Below are positions 4,569 through 9,419 of a stretch of 9,419 nt of DNA, piece by piece. Position numbers and translations under genes: made by a program. Numbering within the stretch: the stretch's first letter is position 1; the number at the start of each line of letters is the position of its first letter. The notes under the pieces are model-generated. The model saw only the letters and a list, made by a program, of their open reading frames with translations, was not told where the DNA came from and did not search any database. Source of the stretch: Comamonadaceae bacterium UBA2334 (lineage in GTDB: Bacteria > Pseudomonadota > Gammaproteobacteria > Burkholderiales > Burkholderiaceae_C); assembly GCA_002344885.1 (NCBI GenBank), contig DDUQ01000006.1, forward strand, positions 451 through 9,869, written 5' to 3'.

Positions 4569-6446
4569 ATGTCCGTTGCGTCTTGTTTTCACCGCCATTG
4601 CCGTGTGCTGGTGGCTGCCGCATGTTTGCTGGCGGCGCTGTTCCCAGCCGTCCACGCCCAAACCGGCCTGTTGGCTGACGTGTCTATCACCAAAACCAAT
4701 GGCGCAGCATCGACCGTTGCCGGAAGTGGCGTGACTTACACCATCACGGTGGCCAATGCTGGCCCTGCAAATGCTTCCGGTGCGACCGTGTCGGATACCT
4801 TTCCAGCCAGTTTATCGGGGGTCACTTGGACTTGTGTAGGGGCCGTGGGCGGCACATGTCCGACAGCGGGTGCGGGCAACATCAACGTCATAGTGAACTT
4901 GCCGGCAGGAGGCAGTGTGACTTTCACAGCCACGGGCACCCTCAACGCGGCCGCCACGGGTAACCTCAGCAATACGGCCACCGTTTCCGGGACGAATGAT
5001 CCCAACCCCGACAACAATTCGGCCACAGACACCGATACCATTTTGGTTCCGATCGACGGTGCCTGCGGCACCAGCCACAGCACCAGCCTGGTGACCAGCG
5101 CACCCAGCACCAACCTCTGCAGCACCGGTGTCGCCACCAGCGTGACCAGCGGCAACAGCGCCTACACCTGGGGCTGCAACGGCAGCAACGGCGGTACCAG
5201 CACGGCAGCTAACGCCTGCTCTGCCAGCCGGGGCTACACCGTCACCCCCAGCGCGGGCAGTAACGGCAGCATCAGCCCCAGCGGCGCACAGGTGGTGGCC
5301 TACAACGCCACGCCTGCGTTCACAGCCACACCTGCGGCCAACTACGCCGTCAACGCCTGGGCGGGAAGCTGTAACGGCACCCCCAGCGGCACCGGCAATG
5401 TGAGCTACACCACCAGTGCTGTCACGACAGACTGCACGGTGTCGGTCAGCTTCAGCGGCACCGACGCCACACCCGATGCCTTCAGCTTCACAGCGGCCAA
5501 CGGCGTTGCGCTGAGTACGGTGCAAACCTCCAACACCATCACGGTGGCGGGCATCAACACGGGGGCTGCCATCAGCATCACCGGCGGTGAGTACCAGATA
5601 GGCAGCGGCAGCTTCGTCAGCACGCCAAGTACGGTCAACAACGGCGACACCGTCACCGTGCGCCACACCAGCAGCGGTGCCCACGGCACCCCCACCACCA
5701 CCACGCTGACCATCGGTGGGGTGAGTGCCGACTTTGTCAGCACCACGGTGGCTCCAGTTGTGATCAATGGTGCCTGCGGTAGCAGCGCCAACGTGGCCAC
5801 CGCATTCCTGCCAACTGCCAACCTGTGCAGCGCTGGTACAGCCAGCACCGAGACGCCAGGCACATCAAGCTGGGCGTGGAGTTGTACGGGCACCGGACCG
5901 GGTGCCACCAACGCCACCTGCTCGGCGCCGTACAGGGCTGTCAACGGCGGTGGCGGCACAGTGGGAGCCATCCAGGCGGCAGGCTCCAATGGCTGGCAAA
6001 TTGACCAGGCTGCATCAGGCTTTGTCGCCTTGCCTGCACCGGCACCTTCGGGCGTCACGTTCCCAGGCGGTGCGACCAAGGTGGTGCTCATCACCGGCAC
6101 GGCGGGCACCAGCTCTACTGTCACTTTGCGCTTCAGCAGCATTCCCGCCGGGGCACAGTTGTACAAGTACGGCAAAGAAAACGGCATTGGCGACACCAAC
6201 AAATGGTTTGCCTACCCAGCCACTATCGACATTGCAACTGGCACAGTGACTTACACCCTGACGGATGGCCAAAAGGGCGACAACGACTGGACAGCCAACG
6301 GTGTCATCGATGACCCGGTTGGCTTGGGCGTGGGAGGTGGTGCAGGCGTTGCCGGTGTGCCGACCCTGAGCGAATGGGCCATGCTCGCGCTGGCGGGGTT
6401 GATGGGGATGACCACTTTCTGGATGACCAGAAGGCGGGTGGCCTGA
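4569..6446 (+). CDS. Secreted IPTL-CTERM (exosortase H substrate) protein with DUF11 and choice-of-anchor-U-like domains
   Basis: This 625-residue low-complexity surface-type protein, rich in Gly, Ser, Thr and Ala, has a signal peptide over residues 1-30 (hydrophobic VLVAAACLLAALFPAVHA, cut likely after Ala30). A DUF11-type beta-sandwich covers about 36-155 (SITKTNGAASTVAGSGVTYT...NTATVSGTNDPNPDNNSA). A four-Cys module DGACGTS...CSAS (163-221) recurs as NGACGSS...CSAP (400-454). Between them are a bacterial-repeat segment GYTVTPSAGSNGSISPSGAQ (222-296) and a further beta-rich stretch (300-393). About 475-588 resembles the choice-of-anchor-U domain (YKYG...W..YPA....GTVTYTLTDGQKGDND..ANGVIDDPVG). 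The sorting tail is VPTLSEWA (597-604), a transmembrane stretch and TRRRVA. ATG 4569 has GGAG eight bases upstream; the frame is open from 4407 but that extension contains the tandem repeat and hairpin. Exosortase H, encoded next, is the expected processing enzyme. Confidence 0.88.
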   Translation: MSVASCFHRHCRVLVAAACLLAALFPAVHAQTGLLADVSITKTNGAASTVAGSGVTYTITVANAGPANASGATVSDTFPASLSGVTWTCVGAVGGTCPTAGAGNINVIVNLPAGGSVTFTATGTLNAAATGNLSNTATVSGTNDPNPDNNSATDTDTILVPIDGACGTSHSTSLVTSAPSTNLCSTGVATSVTSGNSAYTWGCNGSNGGTSTAANACSASRGYTVTPSAGSNGSISPSGAQVVAYNATPAFTATPAANYAVNAWAGSCNGTPSGTGNVSYTTSAVTTDCTVSVSFSGTDATPDAFSFTAANGVALSTVQTSNTITVAGINTGAAISITGGEYQIGSGSFVSTPSTVNNGDTVTVRHTSSGAHGTPTTTTLTIGGVSADFVSTTVAPVVINGACGSSANVATAFLPTANLCSAGTASTETPGTSSWAWSCTGTGPGATNATCSAPYRAVNGGGGTVGAIQAAGSNGWQIDQAASGFVALPAPAPSGVTFPGGATKVVLITGTAGTSSTVTLRFSSIPAGAQLYKYGKENGIGDTNKWFAYPATIDIATGTVTYTLTDGQKGDNDWTANGVIDDPVGLGVGGGAGVAGVPTLSEWAMLALAGLMGMTTFWMTRRRVA

Positions 6447-6448
6447 GC

Positions 6449-6473
6449 GGTGACAATGCTGGCCATGTTCACC
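6449..6473 (+). other. Intercistronic hairpin between the IPTL gene and xrtH
   Basis: GGTGA (6449-6453) pairs with TCACC (6469-6473), and after a 2x2 mismatch ATG pairs with CAT, leaving a five-base loop. It sits two bases after the IPTL gene's stop in the 40-base gap before xrtH. No T-run follows, so it is not a terminator. It might stabilise the substrate mRNA relative to xrtH, or be chance. Confidence 0.25.
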
Positions 6474-6486
6474 CTACGCAATTGAT

Positions 6487-7008
6487 GTGACCCGCTTTTT
6501 GCTGATTTTTCTGGTTGTGTTGGCCACCCTGTTCGGGCTGGAGATGCTCAATGCTGTTCAGGCGGCAGTCATCACCCCCTGGACCAACAGTCTGGCACAC
6601 ATGAGCGCGTGGCTGATGACTTTCTTTGATTCAGATGTCATCAGCCAAGGCCGAATCCTGCAAAGCCAGTCCACCGGTATGGGCGTGTCCATTGAAGCAG
6701 GGTGCAACGGGGTCGAGGCAGCCATCATCCTCCTCGCAGGCATGGTTGCGTTTCCTGCACCCTGGACATTCAAGCTGGTGGGCATGGCCATCGGAATCGT
6801 TGCGGTGCAAGCGGCCAACCTGCTGCGCGTCATCAGCCTGTACTACCTCAACATCTGGGACAAAGAAGTGTTTGATTTCGCCCACCTGTACCTGTGGCAG
6901 GCGCTCATCATGCTGGATGTGCTGGTGGTGTGGTTGTTGTGGATGCGTTCGGTGGCCCGCCACGCCGGGGCGGCTTTGGCAGTTACGCCACAAACCGCCA
7001 CGCCGTGA
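6487..7008 (+). CDS. xrtH: Exosortase H (IPTL-CTERM-specific sorting transpeptidase)
   Basis: This 173-residue integral inner-membrane protein is of the exosortase/archaeosortase family, in the short XrtH form that recognises IPTLxxWG-CTERM tails, removes them and attaches the protein to an unknown surface anchor. The three family catalytic residues are visible: Cys73 in SIEAGCNGVEAA, Arg114 in NLLRVISLYYLN, and His133 in FAHLYLWQALIMLD. Hydrophobic segments lie at about 3-27, 78-90, 95-119 and 136-153. It starts at GTG 6487; the frame upstream (to 6454) has no ATG and no strong ribosome site is evident. The preceding gene encodes a matching substrate, and the next overlaps by GTGA (7005-7008). 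The active site appears intact. The motif GVSIEAGC also survives as a remnant at 3769-3792. Confidence 0.93.
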   Translation: MTRFLLIFLVVLATLFGLEMLNAVQAAVITPWTNSLAHMSAWLMTFFDSDVISQGRILQSQSTGMGVSIEAGCNGVEAAIILLAGMVAFPAPWTFKLVGMAIGIVAVQAANLLRVISLYYLNIWDKEVFDFAHLYLWQALIMLDVLVVWLLWMRSVARHAGAALAVTPQTATP

Positions 7009-7619
7009 CCATCAGCCGCCTTGGCAAATTCTTGCTGACCAGCATTGTTGCGCTGCTGGTGCTCATCGTCCCTTGGTACTACCTCGCCCCCTGGCTGGCG
7101 GTACCGGTTATTGCTGCAGCGGGTGAGCTGATGCAACTCACCTTTGGCTGGGCCAAAGGGTATGAGCAAAACGGGACCATCGGCATACTGGTAACCACCC
7201 TGCACGTGTTCGTGCCGCACAACGCGAGTCTGGTGATGGCTGACCTGGCACCGGAGGTGAACTACAGATCCTATGGCTACGGGCTTGCCCTGCTCTGGGC
7301 CTTGCTGCTGGCTTCACGCTCTGAAGGCCTGTTGGTCAAGATGGCACTGGGCACCGTTATTCTGGTGCCGTCGCAGGCCATCAGCATGTGCTTCAGGTGG
7401 CTGAAAGAGGCGTTGTTGACCACCGGACCGCAGGTTTGGGCGCAAACGGGTTGGCCCAATTGGGTGGCCGAGGTGATTGCCTATGGTTACCAATTCGGGT
7501 TCCTGATGCTCACGCCGCTGATGCCGATATTGCTGTGGGCGTGGCTGGATCAGCGGTTTGTGCGCCAGGTGTGGGCCGAGGCGGTGCTGGCCGGGGCTAT
7601 GGGGCAGCGCTCGCGTTGA
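7005..7619 (+). CDS. Exosortase H-associated membrane protein
   Basis: This 204-residue hydrophobic protein begins at GTG 7005, overlapping the xrtH stop by four bases. The first segment (9-36, LLTSIVALLVLIVPWYYLAPWL...) is membrane-spanning, a ~55-residue presumably periplasmic part follows (GELMQLTFGWAKGYEQNGTIGIL...APEVNYRSYGYG), then membrane segments at about 92-103, 109-129 and 160-181, and a basic C-terminus. Position, size and layout match the family found immediately after xrtH in IPTL-CTERM genomes and named only by that association; its role is unknown (complex partner or anchor handling are guesses). The open frame extends upstream to 6894 inside xrtH, but the coupling start is far more plausible. 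A weak promoter-like site for the next gene lies just after it. Confidence 0.85.
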   Translation: MTISRLGKFLLTSIVALLVLIVPWYYLAPWLAVPVIAAAGELMQLTFGWAKGYEQNGTIGILVTTLHVFVPHNASLVMADLAPEVNYRSYGYGLALLWALLLASRSEGLLVKMALGTVILVPSQAISMCFRWLKEALLTTGPQVWAQTGWPNWVAEVIAYGYQFGFLMLTPLMPILLWAWLDQRFVRQVWAEAVLAGAMGQRSR

Positions 7620-7634
7620 CACGTGGCCGGTTCA

Positions 7635-7663
7635 TTGAGTTCACACATGCGGATGGATGTATT
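7635..7663 (+). promoter_or_regulatory. Weak sigma70-like promoter candidate before the Sel1-repeat gene
   Basis: TTGAGT (7635-7640) and TGTATT (7658-7663) each match four of six consensus bases with 17-base spacing, about 80 bases upstream of the start at 7743. A small perfect hairpin CCGCT-TTCC-AGCGG (7667-7680) would lie at the start of such a transcript. The rest of the gap 7620-7742 shows nothing else, and no T-tailed terminator separates this gene from the xrtH operon, so read-through is possible. Confidence 0.3.
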
Positions 7664-7742
7664 TTTCCGCTTTCCAGCGGTTAGCCTGTCTCAGTTCTGT
7701 TTGCGCTACAGTTTCGTCCCAGTCTCAGAATTGATTCACCAA

Positions 7743-9314
7743 ATGACAAAAACCAGTCTTTCTCTGGCCGTAGCCGCGTTGCTGTTCGGTCAGTCTGTCT
7801 CTGCGGGCGAATTCGAGGACGGTACCGCGCTCCTCAAAGCGGGGGAGTTGCGTGGAGCATTGACGCATTTTCAGGCGGGTGCTGCAAAAGGGCAGGCGGC
7901 TTCACAGCATGCGCTTGCAACTTTGTACGAACAAGGGTCCGCTGTTCTGGCGCAAGACCTTGCGCTGGCTCGTCGCTATTTCAGGTTGGCTGCGGAGCAG
8001 GGTTATGCCCCCGCACAGGCTCGCCTGGCGCAGCTGATCGACGAAGGCAAGGCCTCATTTCGCGATGAGGGTGAGGCCATTCGGTGGTACACACGGGCAG
8101 CCGAGCAGGGTGAGGTGTCTGCCCAATCTCGCTTAGGTGTGTTGTTGTCCACATCCGGCGCAACCGTCCACGACGATGCTGCTGCGGCAAAGTGGTTTCG
8201 CATGGCAGCACAGAAAGGGGATGCCGTGTCCCAGAATGGTCTGGGCGAACTGCTGGAACACGGGCGTGGTGTGACTGCAAGCCCGGCAGAGGCCGTTGCG
8301 TGGTATCGCAAAGCAGCTGAGCAGGGTTTGGCACAGGCCCAGGTCAATTTGGGCATGGCCCTATCTGACGGAAGGGGTGTTCCTGCCCCCGAACAGCCAG
8401 AGGCGCACAAATGGCTTCGCAAGGCGGCTGAGCAAGGGTTGGCAGCGGGGCAGAATGCTTGGGGCCTGGTGCAACTTCAAGGCAAAGGTGTGCCGCAGGA
8501 TTTTGAAAAGGCCAGGGCGCAGTTTGCCCTTGCTGCCGCGCAAGGCTTGCCCGATGCCCAGTTCAACTTGGCACGGATGGCTGCTCAAGGTCAGGGTGGC
8601 CCCATAGACTTGCTGGCTGCAGCGAAGTGGAGCCGTCTGGCCGCCGAGCAAGGGCATGTGCGGGCACAGGTGCAGTGGGCCGAGATGCTGGATCAGGGGC
8701 AGGGCACTCCCAAAGATGCTGTGGAGGCCACGCGTTGGTTCCAGAAAGCTGCAGAACAGGGTTACGCGCCCGCCCAGGCGGCACTGGCCAGGCGCTACAC
8801 ATTGGGTTTGGGCACATCCGCTGACCCGGAGACGGCTTTGAAATGGAACCGCTTGGCAGCAAACCAGGGGCTGGCCGAAGCGCAGTACAACCTCGGTGTT
8901 GCATTTGAGGAGGGTGCCGGGGTACCCAAGCAGCCAGCCCAAGCCCTGAATTGGTATCGCAAGGCGGCTGAGCAAGGACATGCAAATGCACAGTACAGGC
9001 TCGGTTTGATGCATGACCGTGGTGAAGCGGTGGCGCAAGATCACGCCCAGGCCGTCAGTCTTTACCGCCTGGCGGCTGTGCAGGGCCATGTGAAGGCCCA
9101 ATACACGCTTGCCGAGCGCTACGACCGGGGGCGCGGCGTGGCACAAAATGACATCAAGGCGCACATGTGGTTCAACCTGGCTGCTGCTGCCGGTGACACG
9201 CAAGCGCTCAAGTTTCGCAACTACACGGCCAAGCGGATGAACACGGAGCAACTGGCATCAGCCCAGAAGCTGGCAACCGAGTGTCAGGCCAAATCGCTGA
9301 AGGGATGCGACTGA
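7743..9314 (+). CDS. Secreted Sel1-repeat (SLR/TPR-like) protein
   Basis: This 523-residue protein has a short signal peptide, MTKTSLSLAVAALLFGQSVSA (cut likely after Ala21), then about twelve Sel1-like repeats of 36 residues, each with the core W(Y/F)RKAAEQG.A.AQ..LG....G.GV. The repeats cover roughly residues 36-465, followed by a partial repeat (AHMWFNLAAAAGD). It ends in a conserved-looking tail AKRMNTEQLASAQKLATECQAKSLKGCD with two Cys. Sel1 repeats form helical solenoids that scaffold protein-protein contacts, so a periplasmic adaptor role is likely, but no partner is shown. ATG 7743 is chosen for the signal peptide although no clear ribosome site precedes it; the frame is open from 7623. 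The 123-base gap from the XrtH-associated gene leaves operon membership uncertain. Its tail is the relative of the remnant at 3799-3892. Confidence 0.9.
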   Translation: MTKTSLSLAVAALLFGQSVSAGEFEDGTALLKAGELRGALTHFQAGAAKGQAASQHALATLYEQGSAVLAQDLALARRYFRLAAEQGYAPAQARLAQLIDEGKASFRDEGEAIRWYTRAAEQGEVSAQSRLGVLLSTSGATVHDDAAAAKWFRMAAQKGDAVSQNGLGELLEHGRGVTASPAEAVAWYRKAAEQGLAQAQVNLGMALSDGRGVPAPEQPEAHKWLRKAAEQGLAAGQNAWGLVQLQGKGVPQDFEKARAQFALAAAQGLPDAQFNLARMAAQGQGGPIDLLAAAKWSRLAAEQGHVRAQVQWAEMLDQGQGTPKDAVEATRWFQKAAEQGYAPAQAALARRYTLGLGTSADPETALKWNRLAANQGLAEAQYNLGVAFEEGAGVPKQPAQALNWYRKAAEQGHANAQYRLGLMHDRGEAVAQDHAQAVSLYRLAAVQGHVKAQYTLAERYDRGRGVAQNDIKAHMWFNLAAAAGDTQALKFRNYTAKRMNTEQLASAQKLATECQAKSLKGCD

Positions 9315-9335
9315 AGGCGTATCGAAGCATCCCTC

Positions 9336-9419
9336 TCAATACTCCAACAAAGCCCCCCCGGTGCGCTGCAACAGCGGCCGCAGCAAGTAGGTCATCATCG
9401 TCCTCTCCCCGGTCTTGAT
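9336..9419 (-). CDS. C-terminal end of a HlyD/PrtE-like type I secretion periplasmic adaptor (partial)
   Basis: The minus strand entering from the right edge reads IKTGERTMMTYLLRPLLQRT then GGALLEY and TGA (9338-9336), 27 residues in frame to the window end. The pattern (I/V)KTGERT...YLL.PL..R...AL is typical of the extreme C-terminus of HlyD/PrtE-family membrane-fusion proteins of type I secretion, which bridge the inner-membrane ABC exporter and the TolC-like channel. It was not in the supplied open-frame set because it is short and cut by the edge. It converges with the Sel1 gene, leaving 21 bases between the stops, in which I see no terminator. Twenty-seven residues are little evidence, so the family is probable rather than certain. 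Confidence 0.6.
   Translation of the reverse strand: MKTGERTMMTYLLRPLLQRTGGALLEY

Noticed and set aside
4812..5684. 290-residue minus-strand open frame rich in Ala/Gly/Val
   Set aside because: Shadow of the Gly/Thr/Ser-rich IPTL protein: high-GC codon bias leaves the opposite strand open. No family resemblance or ribosome site.
7667..7680. Hairpin CCGCT-TTCC-AGCGG as terminator of the xrtH operon
   Set aside because: The T-run precedes rather than follows the stem on the plus strand, so the intrinsic terminator shape is wrong.
8361..9251. 296-residue minus-strand open frame
   Set aside because: Antisense shadow of the Sel1 repeats; its periodic composition mirrors the repeats and it matches no family.
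7743..9314. Periodic DNA in the Sel1 gene as a CRISPR or satellite array
   Set aside because: The 108-base periodicity reflects 36-codon protein repeats; there are no uniform direct repeats with unique spacers.
1..9419. tRNA, rRNA, insertion sequence or integrase genes that could explain the rearrangements at 2755-4300
   Set aside because: I found no tRNA- or rRNA-like sequence, no transposase motif and no clear terminal inverted repeats or target duplications in the window.

Overview
The window looks like a contig-edge piece of a high-GC betaproteobacterial chromosome. The order Burkholderiales, possibly Comamonadaceae, is an inference from codon usage, the branched-chain-type ABC genes, the XrtH/IPTL-CTERM locus and the form of the ArgH tail. 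The first ~47 bases are an implausible C/G homopolymer stretch and are probably an assembly artefact. Gene content becomes trustworthy from about base 64.

Left block (49-2475, + strand): an operon-like run made of the 3' end of a LivG-type ABC ATPase, a complete LivF-type ABC ATPase, a Rid-family protein lacking the usual substrate-binding arginine, and a kynurenine-formamidase-like alpha/beta hydrolase. Two of the three junctions are 4-base stop/start overlaps. Together they suggest uptake and breakdown of an aromatic or amino-aromatic compound, with tryptophan/kynurenine/anthranilate-type chemistry as the best guess.

Middle block (2478-4300): a toxin-antitoxin and gene-remnant island. A HigBA module on the minus strand has a complete antitoxin but a toxin that seems to have lost its first ~20 residues. 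Head-to-head with it is a complete VapBC-type module whose palindromic operator contains the only ATG available to the shortened higB. Downstream of vapC lie three decayed pieces: an exosortase-H active-site fragment joined to the C-terminal tail of a Sel1-repeat protein, the last ~66 codons of argH, and a second, degraded higBA junction. The higA start region is fused in frame to the argH tail. The two higBA copies are direct repeats flanking vapBC and the xrtH/Sel1 and argH remnants.

Right block (4407-7619, + strand): an exosortase H locus. A ~110-base region with a 5-base tandem repeat and a strong terminator-like hairpin leads directly into a secreted 625-residue protein with a DUF11 domain, a duplicated Cys-rich module, a choice-of-anchor-U-like domain and an IPTL-CTERM sorting tail. 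It is followed by xrtH (Cys/Arg/His catalytic residues all visible) and, overlapping it, an XrtH-associated membrane protein. This is a substrate plus sorting-enzyme cassette that would process the substrate's C-terminal tail at the inner membrane. Next is a secreted 523-residue Sel1-repeat protein (7743-9314), related to the Sel1 tail found as a remnant upstream. The window ends in the last 27 codons of a convergent gene resembling the C-terminus of a HlyD/PrtE-type type I secretion adaptor.

The most interesting observations are the decayed xrtH-Sel1 remnant 2.7 kb upstream of the intact xrtH, the two rearranged higBA copies around vapBC, and the terminator-like hairpin that any transcript of the IPTL gene starting upstream must cross. 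The basic families are known ones, and I do not see a clearly new enzymatic system.
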